Shown in pieces: positions 46,702 through 58,625 of a stretch of DNA of 64,000 nucleotides (its first letter is position 1; the number at the start of each line of letters is the position of its first letter). Below the pieces are notes generated by a model. The model was not told the DNA's origin, did not search any database, and saw only the letters and a list, made by a program, of their open reading frames with translations. The position numbers and the translations under genes were made by a program. The stretch is from assembly GCA_030015575.1 (NCBI GenBank), contig JASDDO010000006.1:318852361-318916360 (forward strand), read 5' to 3'. This DNA comes from Agapanthus africanus (lineage: Eukaryota > Streptophyta > Magnoliopsida > Asparagales > Amaryllidaceae).

Positions 46702-47795
46702 CGGTGTGGGTGTGGTAGTGGGTAAAGGAAAGGTAAATGGAGAAATATCGACTTCGGAGTCGATAAAGGGTACGCGGACTAAACGGGCACTAGAATCCCG
46801 TGTCCAGCCTATCTTGCACTAAAAAGGGTTAGTACAAGTGGCAGCGTTGACTTATAATTAGGGGTAAATGAAGTGAATGCGGTGCTTGCTTTGAAAAAGG
46901 GACGGATTTTTTTTTGACAAAATGATGCGACAAAACAAATGCAGCACACAAACCCTAGAATCTAGTGGCCACCTAGGTCCGGCTCTAGACCGCTCCTAAC
47001 TGCCAAAAGACAAGTCGCAGGATAGAATCCTCCACTGCCTCTTTGTCCCCCTGTGGCCGGATAAGTGCCAGGTAAGTGGGAAGGTACTCCACTACGTAAG
47101 TAGTGGGCCTAATTAAAACCACTAATCTTAGACATACTCTCCTTAGGCACCATAAGAAAACGCGGATAAGCAATGAATTACCCACGGCCTTCTCTTGTCC
47201 TAATTGAGCGCGACAGTCCTTAGAGTCTTCTCTAGATTTCTTTTAGTTAATGTGGGTCAATGCGGATGCAAGTTTTATGATTTTCGGGGCCTAGGAAGGG
47301 TAATGAAATCCCCACCTAATTTGGATTTGGCCGTGCCCCTTAATTTCCGTATTTAGAATGCAAACAACCAAGAAATCAAAATCACGCACAATTTTAATTT
47401 TGCTTATGCGGCGCTGCGATTATTTGCAAAGAATCCTGCAGAAAATGTTAGTTGGAGCTAAAAAGAGGAGAGAGGAGAAGGTAAGAAAATACCTGAGACA
47501 AAATTTTTGCAGAGATCCCCCCAAGATGCCGCGGTTCCACCGCGAATGCCTCCTTATGCCGCGCTTCCGCGGTTGAATGATGGGATCACTACACAAAACT
47601 TCACCAGGGAGCTTCTGTAGACTCCCTCTGCTCTTTGGTATATCCAAAAAATTCTCTTCAATTTCCAAACAGCTCCAGATTTCCTTTCAATGAACCACAA
47701 CAAATCGTTTAGGGTTTGCACGAATTTTGATCTTAAAATAACAATGGAATAATTCTTTCAATTCAAACTATAATATGAAACGAATTAGCGCGCGA
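46702..47795 (-). other. Untranslated leader of Athila E
   Basis: About 1.1 kb lies between the primer-binding site and the gag start. No gene is seen. A 'ccgcggttccaccgcg' / 'ccgcgcttccgcgg' palindrome-rich patch (47,530-47,573) resembles the palindromes in the LTR. Confidence 0.7.
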
Positions 47796-47813
47796 TCCCC
47801 GGCAACGGCGCCA
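47796..47813 (-). other. Primer-binding site of Athila E
   Basis: The complement reads TGGCGCCGTTGCCGGGGA two bases inside the 5' LTR. This is the classical Athila primer-binding site, usually assigned to an Asp tRNA. Confidence 0.9.
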
Positions 47814-47815
47814 TT

Positions 47816-49655
47816 TGATTGTAAAGAATTCTTGTTTGTGTAATTGGGAAATTGTAAAGAAATCACAACCAAAAATTATTTGACCGCAATCAACTACGGT
47901 GTCGGATGTAGATTGTAAGTGAGTGCGGATCGTCCACAGGGAAAGTGTAATAGTTCGTCTTTCGAATTAGTTGAATTGAAACTTTAATGAAAAGAAATTA
48001 AACAATTCATGATTTATATTTGAAGTTCAAGAATTAGAAAATCTAGATCAAATAACAAGAAAAAGATAGAATCAAGAATTGGTAGTTTAATGATTTTTCC
48101 AACCAAATATCAAGAATCTAAATGAGGCTCGTAGGAATCGATCGGATCTATAGATGTGATGTAATCTTACAATTACGTATTCTTATCCTTCGATGAATTG
48201 ATACTAGATCGATGATGATCGATCGAGAATTGGGGATTTCTTATGAAACTAGGGTTTCATCTTATCCCTTGTTCTTTCGTCGATATCATTCACATTCTAG
48301 CCTCTAGTAAATTCAAGAAACGATCGTAGATCCCTAATTTCGAGCGATCACAATCAAGAAAGCATCGCAACGAAACTAGGTCATCGATTCTTGAACTTGC
48401 TAGGGTTTACAAAGCTCGTAGGACTTAAAAATCGTATTAAGATTTGTTACATTATCATTCTACAATCGTCTCGACTCCTTTACGAGCGGAGTTTTACTTA
48501 AACATCACAACAAGAACCACAATCACAAATTGAGATCTAATCATGATGCAAGAATTAAAAGAAAGCAAGATTAAAGAATTTCACCTTTTATTTATATCAA
48601 CAATTTCATTACATTCGCTCAAGAACTACAAGAGGAAGAACTCGATCGTCGATTTGGCTTCTCTCGTCTTCTTGAGTCGCGGATCGGCTTGGATCACTTG
48701 CCCGATTGAAGATCGGCTCGGCTCCTAAAAGGTTGAAGGCTTCTCGCTTGATTTGGTACTCAAGATCTTGAATTTGGAGTGGAATTAGGGTTAGGGTTTC
48801 GTACAAGCCTTGTCACTAGACTTGTGGAAGAAGATGATGTAGAAAGAGAGTGAATGGATCAATCAATTTTAATGAATGAATTCTATTCTCTAAAAATTGG
48901 GATCCTTTTACAAGTGAGCCTAGGGTCTTATTTATAGATCTCCCAAACCCTAAGCCTTGAGTTTGAAATAGAAGTTCCCTCCAAAAGTTTGTTGAAAGAC
49001 TTCTAGAAGTAGTTAGTTAGGCTTAGCTTAGGGTTTAAGCTAGGGTTTAGGGAGAAGTTTCTAGAATGATAGGCTAGTTTAGTGTTGATCCCAAAGCTTG
49101 CTGATCTGGCAGAAGTCTCTGGAGTCTTCTGGAAATTGTTGTGTCTTTCTGAAGTGTGGGCCCTGAGAGAAACATTTTGCACAAAATTGAGGAGCTAACT
49201 CCTTGGACCCACCGCGGATCCGCGGCGCAAGCAGTCTCCTGCCGCGGATCCGCGGCTCTTTGTGGGGCTTGGGCCTTAGGTTTTCTGGTGTGGTCTTGGA
49301 ATGCCATTTGGGGCTTTATCTGATATGTTGATTTGTATTTTCCCCTTTGGATTGATACCAGAACTGAAATCATTGAGTTGGCGTAATGTTTGATCGGTAC
49401 CCTGTACATTTTGGCCTTTCTTCTGGATTTTCCTGCACAGATCTCAAAACAAGTGTTGCGCAAATGTAGGGATGATGTGATGCCATGAAATGTGGTCAAT
49501 TTCCTTTATAGTGTCGGTTTCAGAGTCTAATACATGCAATCTGATATTTTGCGACAGTTTTACTAATATGTAAAATATGAATACCGTACACTTCTATATG
49601 GATGCAAATGATGAGGAAATTGCCGGCTAAAATATTCAATATTTTCGACTAATCA
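47816..49655 (-). repeat. 5' LTR of Athila E
   Basis: 1,840 bp, about 99% identical by eye to the left LTR, including both CCGCGGATCCGCGG palindromes (49,212-49,225 and 49,242-49,255). It would hold the active promoter of the element. Confidence 0.95.
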
Positions 49656-52600
49656 AGCCACTTCTTGCTCAAGATGGCGAAAGTAGGAAGTGCTCTGCTC
49701 GATCCACGCGGCCCGTTGAGTGCTCGCAGCCAGAATCTCACGTGCAGGACGCCTAAGTTCAAGCTCATACAGGCAAGCCTCGATTTCCCTGCAGCAATTA
49801 ACCCAGGACTCAACGAAGCCCTCACCATGAAAGTTCGCGAGCGTCGCCAGCATGGGGTTAACCTCGGTGGCAAAATCCGCAACAGATGTGGGAGTCTCCA
49901 CATCGAGCTCCTCAATACAGTCGCTCAGCATGTGCAGACTATTCGCGGTGCCTTTCGAGGATGGACATCTGGAGAATGGGCCTACCGGCATCATAATGCG
50001 AGACTCGAAAGAGGCCGGAGTCGAAACGATCACTGCAAAACAAATCACAATCAGATGACGGTTCAAGAAATATAAGAAGGTCATGAATGATGGGATTTAC
50101 TATACCAGCTGCAGCAGGTGGCAAAGCCGGGAGGACCAGTGGCGCAACTGTTCTCTCATCTCCTCCTTCAATCTGTAGTACTGCAACCAAGACAAAGAAG
50201 AATCAGAAATGATTTCACTGTTGATAAAAGAAAGAGCATTAATTGAAGGCTATATTCACCAGCGCCACTGGATGAAGCAATCTCCGACGGGAAGGAGAAG
50301 TGGGGACGCAGCACCTGGTACAGGTGGTCAAAAAGGACTCCTGCAAAAAAGCGATAACACAACGTCAGTACCCGAATTATACAGTCTAGAGATAAGACTG
50401 ATGGGTCACAAATTCAAACCTTCCAGCATCTGAGACGGTGTGAGAGAAGGTAAAGAGGTAGTCACCGTCAGGGCGGTAACTAACGGCGCTGTCTCGGGTG
50501 GCGCGACATCAGCACTAGCCGCACCTGCATTATAAATAAGATAAACCCTTTCAGAAAAGATTGAAAAAGATTACAGAATAAAAGAAGGGCGGTGACCTAA
50601 AGTCTACCTGATGAGTCGCCAGCCGGAACCGAGACGAGGGCATTACTCAATTCAATAATGGCGTCTCCCTCCTCCATCGAGATGGTCTCACCTCCTGTCG
50701 CCTCATCCCCTGACTCCACGAGAGCCGTCGTCACGCTTGCGACGCCAGGAGACGATAAGGAACTGTAGGCTGGAAGGGCGATGATCGGAGCGGTGCCCGA
50801 CTCTTGAGAGAGAGCGGCCACTTCAGATCCAGCAATTGTACCCATTTCGATCGCCACCACGGGCTCAGTAATTATGGCCGTCTCATCCACCGCCGCCTTA
50901 GGCTCGGCTATGGTAGCCGTCTCGTCAGCCACTACCTCAAGCCCGGCAATTGCGACCACATCGCCTATCGTCGCCCCGGGTTCGGGAATAGCAGCCACCT
51001 CCTCCACTGCTCCCTCAGGCTCCGCGGTCGCCGCCGTCTCTTCGGGAAGACTCGGCCCTGCAAGATAAGGTATATGAGAACCGATAAATTTTGACAATGG
51101 GACCTCACGGCACATTACCTGGAGTTGATTTACCGTTCGCTTCCCGAGCCGCACGTGCCGTCCATCTATAAGTAGTAGACAAGGCGACCGGAGACTCCTC
51201 TGAAGGAGCAGCAGCAGGGGCAGCGGCGCTCGAACCCGCACCCACAGCTAGAGCAGCATTACTCTCCCTTGCTGCGCGCCTCTGGTGTTTCCTTTCCTCC
51301 CGGGCCATTAAAGTAGACCTTCTAGAAGCCTCCTTCAACAGAGCATCATCATCCGCACCCAGGGTTACCTCTGGAGCCGTCAAGGCTTCCGTCATCGGTC
51401 ATTTGAGTAAGGCCTCTTTCGGCAGTACCGAAGAGGCCGGGACTTCGGTGGCTGGCCCGGGAAGAGTTTCCGCATCACCTCGCGGGACCGACATTGTAGT
51501 CCCTGCGATGAGATAAAGAAAAGGTTAGATTATCCATAAAAAAGGAAATGAAAACTTAACGCGCCGAGACATACCAATGCCCAACAGAGCGCGATTCCTC
51601 TCCTCCGCCTCGAAGGTCCTGAGGGAAGCCGCAGAGCCTCTTCAGTAGTAAAGCCTGTTACAAAAAGAGGAATGTCAGTCAAGACATGATAATAAAAATA
51701 AAGATATAACGCAATGACAAAAGCGCGAATGATATTTACTTGATTGCATGAGGGCGGCTATTTTCGCTTGGTGGCTTGCAAGTTGCGCAGAAGCAGCAAT
51801 AGCGGCATCGAGATCAGTGTCTGCTGGCGCTATAAAGAGACCCTCATTGGTTCCATATTCACTTAGGCCTTCAGTATAAGGAGCCTGAGGCTCTAGGCCG
51901 AGTACGGCATCAAGGGAGAGGATCGACTTCTTCTTCTTCTTCTTCTGTGCGCGAGCTCCGGTCGCAGCCAGCACCAGCTTGCGTTTAGTGGCCACTTTAG
52001 GACGGCGAGTCCCGATATCCGAGCCCACGCTAGATTCGGGTGAAGCTACAGTTACCGTCTCCGCGGGAGCACGGGGCACCGATGGCACATCCACTGTCTC
52101 CACAGGACCACGAGACAATCCACGTGTAGGGCTTAGCATACGTGGAGACTCGACTGCAGCGACTTCTCTGAGCGAAGGGGAACAGTGGTCCGTCGCTTCA
52201 AAGGGACTTTACGATCACTGGCAGGAGGTGCACTTTTGCGATCAAGCAGTAACCGCCTTTCTTCTTTAATAACGGCGCCCGTAGAATACTGGTACCATGT
52301 CGTATACGCATTAAGAATCTGTGGGACACAACTTGGCTCGCTGATAAAGAAGTGAGAGCCCGTATTCAAACGCATGAAGTGATGCAGCGCGCTCCTCATC
52401 CCCTCTTCAGTAGCAGTGGGTTCCAGCAGAAAAGCCTCCAGCGGCACTCCTTGGTTATAGCTCAATTGTTGGGCAAAACGATGCAGATTATATCTCATGA
52501 AAAGCGCCGCATCATTTTGCCTAAACACCAGGAAGCCCGGTCTGATAGAATATAAATGGAGGGTTTCCCGAGCTGTCAGAACTGAGGCTCCGTCTTTGAA

Positions 52601-54053
52601 AATATCTTGCAATAACCGCACCGTTGTGGTAGACTCTTTTCCGATGGTTAACACCATATCGGTAAAGGTCATCCCGTCTCCAACCGTGCGGGGGCGAAGG
52701 AGCAAACCTCTAGCAGCCCGCAGTGACGGATTTACAATTGAGGCGCTGACCAATCGCATAATCCAGGGGAAACTGCACCTGTCATAGAACGTTGGCCTTC
52801 TATGAATACCAAAAACACCAAGCGCATGTAGCTCGAGCCATAACATGAAGTAATGCATCGAGAAGTTCGCATGATATACTCCAGGTTCAGTTGTATCTGC
52901 CGCTTGACTAAGGCCGTGATACAGATGGGCTAAGCCGGCGACCCCGACAGCCACTTTCACCCCAATAGTCATCCGGTGAGCCGGGTAAAAGACAGATGGC
53001 TTCATGTGGCGAAGGTGCATCGGGAGCACGAACCAGCTCAACCATAGCCCAAGAAATCCCAGAAAGAATGCTTCCTCATCCATCCCAGGGACTGCAATCT
53101 CCGCAAAAGGAACAACTGGAGAGTTGGGAAGGAAGAAACCCTTCTAATTTACCTCAGTCGAAAGGGTCGTCAAGCGTGGCGAATTTAACGGCCTCCTTCG
53201 AGAAGACTTGTGGGTGAAGAAAGTGAGCGATGAAATCCTCGAAACTAACCCTGCGGCTCCCAGATTCGAGAAAAAGGCCCTCGTAGATACCCAACACTTT
53301 GATCAAACTAGGAAACTAGTGTTGAACAGCATTCACCGGGGTAAGGCCCATTATCACCGGCTTGGCACCGAAAACATATTCATTCGTAGGAAGCAACTCC
53401 TTATAATGCTCCCCTATGACCGGTAGGCCAGAAACCTCTGCAAATTCCTCTAAAGAGATTGATACTTCTCGGTCCAGCGAGAGAAAGGTGTGGGTAGGAA
53501 TGTTCCACTGTTCCAGAAACGCCTTAACCCACCAGGTGGGAAGAGTAGGATATTGGAAGAGAGAAGCATAAACAGCGGTATATAACCCAAGCCTCATCAA
53601 CTGCGACTTCTTCGCTGACAGAATGTAGCATGCTCATTGCAGATAACCGGTCGGATGACGGGGAATCAGACCTATATTATATGATTGCCTCCACGGCCAC
53701 GCTTCGCCTTGACAAATATGGCGTCCCAAGGTATCCAAAACCATAGGAGGCTGAACGGGAATCGAAGCTATAGCGGGCTGAAGAAGGCCTTCTGAAGTCC
53801 AATTGACCATCTCTACGGCGTAGTTCACCGGGGGTGAGTTGGCGTAATGGATCGCTATGATGGGCTCCGAGGGTACGGCACATGAAAAGCTTTGTCAACC
53901 CCTGATAATCTGATTGTACCATGACCCCCAAAGGTGAAGATTCTTATGTTCCGGATCATGGTCCCTAATCAAAGTTAGGACTTCCTGGTCTACGGGTGCT
54001 CCAGGAAATCCTCCCTCTGAGCGAACGAACGGGAACGAAGCATCGAAAGACAT
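49656..54053 (-). pseudogene. B's antisense gene: plant mobile domain (PMD, 'aminotransferase-like') protein, main part
   Basis: This is a minus-strand gene antisense to B's gag, starting at the ATG at 54,053 just after an acceptor-like 'ccttttgcag'. Broken frames follow. At 53,600-53,320 the PMD core appears (FQYPTLPTWWVKAFLEQW, THTFLSLDREVSISLEEFAEVSGLP), and 53,083-52,170 has FLGLWLSWFVLP...KPSVFYPA. A Lys-rich region follows (KKKKKKS near 51,920), then degenerate Ala/Glu/Pro repeats (TAxIAEPxAAVDE, 50,600-51,060), then a likely helical end (49,661-50,000). Stops near 53,895, 53,637 and 53,150 and a frame change near 52,160 suggest decay or unrecognised introns. PMD proteins MAIN and MAIL1 of plants act in transposon silencing; PMDs also occur in transposons. 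The role here is unknown. Confidence 0.7.
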
Positions 54054-54914
54054 GTTGCCTGCAAAAGGGACAGAAATCAACTGTCAGTGTTGTAATTTAA
54101 TCTTAAAATTCCGACGCTCGGCACTTTAAATTTGTATCACACTGCAATGCAGTGGAAAGGGGACCAAAGGGGGACCCACAAAATCCAGATGACAATGCAT
54201 CAATTAATAAGACAGCCTCATCATTGGATGAGACTGTCAATTAATGAGGAAATCCTCAAAGATTTTTCTCATTGAATGAGAAATCCCTCGGGAAAAGAAG
54301 AAAATCTCCCTTTGAGAGCAAAGCTCTGTAACAGAGTGACACTTGTCAAACTCTGGTCATGAAGGAATAAAATTCCTTAAAGAGCCTAGCTCTGTAATGA
54401 TGATGGAAAATCCATCAAAGATTAATTAAAATTAAAATTAACTCTTGAGAATTAAAAATTCTGGGATCTTCAAGATCCATGAAAAAACTCTTAAGAGTTC
54501 TTCATCAGAAGATCAAAAGATCTACATATTATCAAAATAGCAGAGCTCTGATGCATGGAATAAGAAACCCCAAGAAAAGGTCTGTTTAGATCTATGGGTT
54601 CATGAGAGCAAGGCTCTATTAATGAAACCCTAAAAGGGTTTTCTTTAGATCAAAGATCTATGAAGATTAAGGCTCTGTTAATGGGTAAAAACCCTAATTT
54701 ATTAAAATTAAAATTTACCTAAGAGTTCTGACTCTTGAAAGTTCTTAACTGAAGAGCAAGGCTCTGAATAAAATTCTCAAGAAGAAGATGGAAATCATCT
54801 AAGGAACCAAAGGTCCTATTTATAGGCGCTGAACCGCCTCTTCAACTCCCGAGTTGATCCAAGGGCTCAGATGTTGCCACCGCTACACTCACGTGTGCGC
54901 CACGTGAGCACAAC
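54054..54914 (-). other. Promoter and leader of B's antisense gene
   Basis: It contains repeated 'gagcaaagctctg'-type patches and no gene. On the minus strand it runs from a TATA box (54,815-54,826) to the start codon at 54,053. The acceptor-like site at about 54,060 implies a leader intron. Confidence 0.5.
54815..54826 (-). promoter_or_regulatory. TATA box of B's antisense PMD gene
   Basis: The complement reads CCTATAAATAGG. It lies inside B, about 105 bp from the 3' LTR, facing back into the element. The antisense gene of A has an equivalent box (TATAAATA at 13,420) at the same relative place. Confidence 0.6.
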
Positions 54915-54931
54915 GGTGGGGGGGGGGCATT
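54915..54931 (+). other. Polypurine tract of element B
   Basis: A run of ten G after 'ggt' (cggtgggggggggg) lies directly before the 3' LTR start (TGTTTCCCC at 54,932). Confidence 0.65.
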
Positions 54932-57761
54932 TGTTTCCCCCAATCAGAGCAAAGCTCTGTTTTGAATTTCAAAATTAAAATTGAAGCAACGCTTCAGATC
55001 CCGTGCGCTGCGCGCTGTGCGTCACGTGTTAAACACAGGTGCGCTAGCACAGTTGCACTGCGCTCTGCGCTGCGTGCCACGTGTCAAACACGGACAGGCT
55101 TGGGCAGTTGCGCTGCGCTCTGCGCTGCGTGCCACGTGTCAAACATGGGCGCGCTAGCACAGTTGCGCTGCGCTCTGCGCTGCGCGCCACGTGTCAAGCT
55201 CAGGTGCGCTAGCGCAAGGTGCGCCAGCGCTGGAATTAAAATTCCCACCGTCAGATCAAAAGATCTATTAATAATAAATTAATAATTAATCAGAACTAAA
55301 ATTCTGTTATGGAAAGATTTTTCAATCTTATTAAAACAAGAAGATTATCTTCTGTAAAACAGAAGCCTTAGGATCAAAGATCTAATGGTGGGAAATATTC
55401 CCAAATCAATCAGAGAAAGATCTTTTAAAACTGATTTAACAAATCATTTGGCCCTATATAAAGGACCCTAGAATTCAAGTCTAACACATACAGACACAAA
55501 GAGAGAGACAAAAAAACCCTCTGCAAAAAAGAGCAAGCTCTTAGAAAAAAAGAAGATTTTTCTTCATCTTCAAGGTAAAGAACTATGTTCTTGAATAACA
55601 GAGATGAAATCATCTCATAAAAAGAAGAACCATCTTCTAAAAAAATCATAGATCTAAAAAAGAGACCAAGGTCTTTAATAAAAAGAAAAAAGGTCAAAAG
55701 ATCTAATCATAAAAAAATAAAAGAAGTATTTTACTTCATTCACAGATTTTTGATCTATAAAGGCAAAGCCCTTTTATAAAACAAGAACTTTTGTACTTGA
55801 ATCTTGAGGCAAAACCTCTTTTAAGAAGAACATAAATTTGTTCTTTGATCTCGAAAGTGCCTTGCACTCATGAATTGCGCTTTTGCGCTTCTTGGACCGG
55901 CGCTCAGCGCCAAAGCATGCCACGAGTCAACCATAAACACAATCTGCGCTTTGCGCTCCTGAAACAGCGCACTGTGCTCATGGGCTAGCGCTCAGCGCCA
56001 AGCGCGCCACGTGTCACTCACCGGCGCACCCACAAACTAGCGCATAGTGCTCATAAATTAAAAGCGTAATGCGCTAACAAACTAGCGCTTAGCGCTAAGC
56101 GTGACACGTGTCCTCCTCGTGTGCGCTATCCAACAGAAGCGCAATGCGCTCTTTCCTTGTCGCAAAGCGCCTGACGCGCCACGTGGCGCACTGTCAGAAC
56201 ATACTTTGTTCTGATAAATGCTATACATTCAATACAAGACAAAAATATCAGATCCCAATACTTAGCATTATTAAAAGGGCCAAGCCCAAATAAAAGCTCA
56301 ATAGAGCGCCATGTGGCACACTGTCAGAACATACTTTGTTATGATAAATGCTATGCATTCAATACAAGACAAAAATGTCAGAGCCCAATGCTTAGCATTA
56401 TTAAAAGGGCCAAGCCCAAATAAAGGCTCAATAGCCAGAACAATAAAATGTTCAACTCATATCAACTGAGCCCATATGCTCATAAACCTTTAAACAGACT
56501 TTAGTCCCAAATTGGACTATAGATCTCCCAACCAATATTGGTTCAAGGGCACATCTCTGAACTCCTCTGAAATTTGTCGTTATAATCCTTCAACGTCTTC
56601 AGAAAGGTGACGGGTCCCGACAGCCATACATTTCACACACTATGATGTCTTTAAACTGGACTGTGGGGTCCTTAAGCCCACGGACTATGATGTCCTTAAC
56701 CTCGACCGTGATATCTTAAAACTAACATTGGACTGTGGGGTCTTTAAACTCACGGACTATGATTTCCTTAATCTCGACCGTGATATCTTAAAACTAACAC
56801 TGGACTGTGGGGTCCTTAAGCCCACGGACTATGATGTCCTTAACAGCGACCATGATGTCTTAAAACTAACATTGGACTGTGGGGTCTTTAAACTCACGGA
56901 CTATAATGTCCTTAACCTCGACCGTAATGTCTTAAAACTAACATTGGACTGTGGGGTCCTTAAACCCACGGACTATGATGTCTTTAACCTTGACTGTGAG
57001 GTCTTTAAACTCACGGACTATGATGTCCTTAACCTTGACTGTGAGGTCTTTAAACTCACGGACTATGATGTCATTAATTTCGACCGTGATGTCTTTAAAC
57101 TAACATTGGACCACCATGTCCCTAAACTGGTAATAGACCGTAATGTCTTTAAACTAAACAATAGAGTCCAAATGCTCTTTTGTTGGATCTAAACGATCCC
57201 GTTAAGTTAGCCTCAGTCTAAAATTAGACTGACGTGTCCTTAACAAACGTTGAGTCGATCTTAGTCTAAAAATTAGACTAACGCATCCTTAACAAACATT
57301 TAAATTGATCTTAGTCTCAAATAAGACTAACGTATCCTTAAACCCAAACCAAAACCCGAATCTAAGAAAATACGGATTTGGATTAATTCACGCCTTATGG
57401 GCGACAACATAAATTAGTCTCCGTATACAATCCACGGGCAACCAAATACAAAAACAAACACCCACGACACGAAGTGACCATCTGGAGAAGGAGAAAGTTG
57501 TTACCGCGATGCGGTAGCGTAATTAACTGCAGGGGCTTGCTCCTGTAAGGAAGAGCATCCCCACAATCAAAACCCCCTCAAACGAGGGGGAATCTGACGA
57601 AGTCTGCTATATCGGCCGCATCCGTTTAAACCTTCGATACATAGTGCCATAAATCAACTTGGCATCTTCGGAGAGGTGGACGGATAGCACCAATTAGCAT
57701 CTGTCCCAAAATTCAGGTAAGACGTTCACCGCGTCTCTGTCGCGTCTTTCGGAGGGGAACA
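54932..57761 (+). repeat. 3' LTR of element B
   Basis: 2,830 bp, from TGTTTCCCCC to GGGGAACA, followed by the ATAGG duplication. It is collinear with the 5' LTR but uninterrupted, and has the G-box array (55,000-55,215), the second cluster (55,918-56,190), the 72-bp array (56,640-57,150) and the hairpins (57,500-57,595). The array has diverged and varies in length slightly between the two LTRs. Confidence 0.93.
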
Positions 57762-57903
57762 ATAGGTAGGTTGGCATTCCACTCACCCTGGAGTCGAGGT
57801 AATGATCGTGTGCCGCGTATACAAATCGAACGAATGCCAAGTATAGGTAGGTCGGCGTCCCACTCACCCCGGAGTCGAGGTGATAGTTGATCGTATGCCG
57901 CGT
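57762..57903. repeat. 81-bp tandem repeat of element A, right portion
   Basis: It continues the array cut at 24,937, with two more units on 'ggagtcgaggt' and 'gtgccgcgtat'. Confidence 0.88.
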
Positions 57904-57929
57904 CTGAATTGGACTTTGAACTGGCTGGG

Positions 57930-58395
57930 CAGGAAGCTGCTCAGTTACTTCTAGATGAGGGCTTAGGATCCGCGGAGTGGCTGGGCAGAAAGGTGCCCTC
58001 AGCGGATGAGCCGAGCAGGATACTGCTCAGCCGCCCCTTGGCGAGGGCTTTGGACCTGCGGTGTGGTCGAGCAGGAAGCTGCCCTCAGCGGATAAGCCGA
58101 GCAGAAACCTCCTCGGCCGCCTCTTGGCGAGGGCTTTGGATCCGCGAAGTGGTCAGGCAGGAAGTTGCCTACAGAGGATGAGCCGAATAGGAAACTACTC
58201 TGCCGTCCCTTGGCGAGGGCTTTGGATCCACGGAGTGCTCGGGCAGGAAGTTGCCTTCAGCGGATGAGCCGAGCAGGAAACTACTAGGCCGCCCCTTGGC
58301 GGGGGCTTTGGATCCACGGAGTGGTCAGGCAGGAAGCTGCCTTTAGCGGATGAGCCGATCAGGAAACTACTCGGCCACCCCTTGGCGAGGGTTTC
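57930..58395. repeat. 86-bp tandem repeat of element A
   Basis: About 5.5 copies of an 86-87 bp unit, with 'cttggcgagggctttggat' near 58,037, 58,123, 58,209, 58,296 and 58,380, joined to 'gggcaggaagctgcctycag' and 'ggatgagccgagcagg'. The 90-residue frames across it are repeat artefacts. Confidence 0.9.
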
Positions 58396-58625
58396 CCAGA
58401 TTCTATGGTTTTTTAGGAAATGTCGTTCAACCTTCTTTGACCCAAAATTTAAGTAAAGTGTGACATACAGTCGGGTACTACGTGGTTGTGCCTCATTGGG
58501 AAAGTGCGACATCCCGTGATTTGCGTTGTAGCGCGAGAAGATCTCGGCCGTTGGAAGATTTCTTGTTGAAGCTATAAATGTTGAAGGCGTGGTTGAATTC
58601 ATCCTAGATGCTACGTTTCTTGAAG
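58396..58625. other. Spacer in element A
   Basis: No repeat or domain is recognised. It precedes the plus-strand gene fragment. Confidence 0.5.

Larger units (their letters stand above)
37867..49655 (-). mobile_element. Element E: Athila-lineage gypsy retrotransposon, young and nearly complete
   Basis: Both LTRs are present (37,867-39,707 and 47,816-49,655), with TG/CA ends and a perfect 5-bp duplication AGCCA (37,862-37,866 and 49,656-49,660). Minus orientation is shown by the Athila-type primer-binding site TGGCGCCGTTGCCGGGG (complement of 47,796-47,813), the polypurine tract at 39,708-39,722 and the minus-strand gag-pol. By eye the LTRs differ at only about 17-20 of 1,840 positions, so this is one of the last events in the nest. 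No env-like frame was seen. Confidence 0.95.
24938..57761 (+). mobile_element. Element B: large Tat-lineage retrotransposon, gag present, pol deleted, antisense PMD gene
   Basis: B starts TGTTTCC and ends GGGGAACA, and is flanked by a perfect 5-bp duplication ATAGG. The order is 5' LTR (24,938-30,069, itself split by solo LTR C), primer-binding site, damaged gag (30,079-32,812), tandem repeats, the antisense PMD gene (minus strand, split by Athila E), polypurine tract and 3' LTR (54,932-57,761). No protease, RT or integrase of its own is present, so B is non-autonomous. Without C and E it is about 18.7 kb. Confidence 0.92.

Noticed and set aside
57909-58267. 68-90 residue frames with Gly/Ala/Arg repeats
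   Set aside because: They arise from the 86-bp tandem array of element A.
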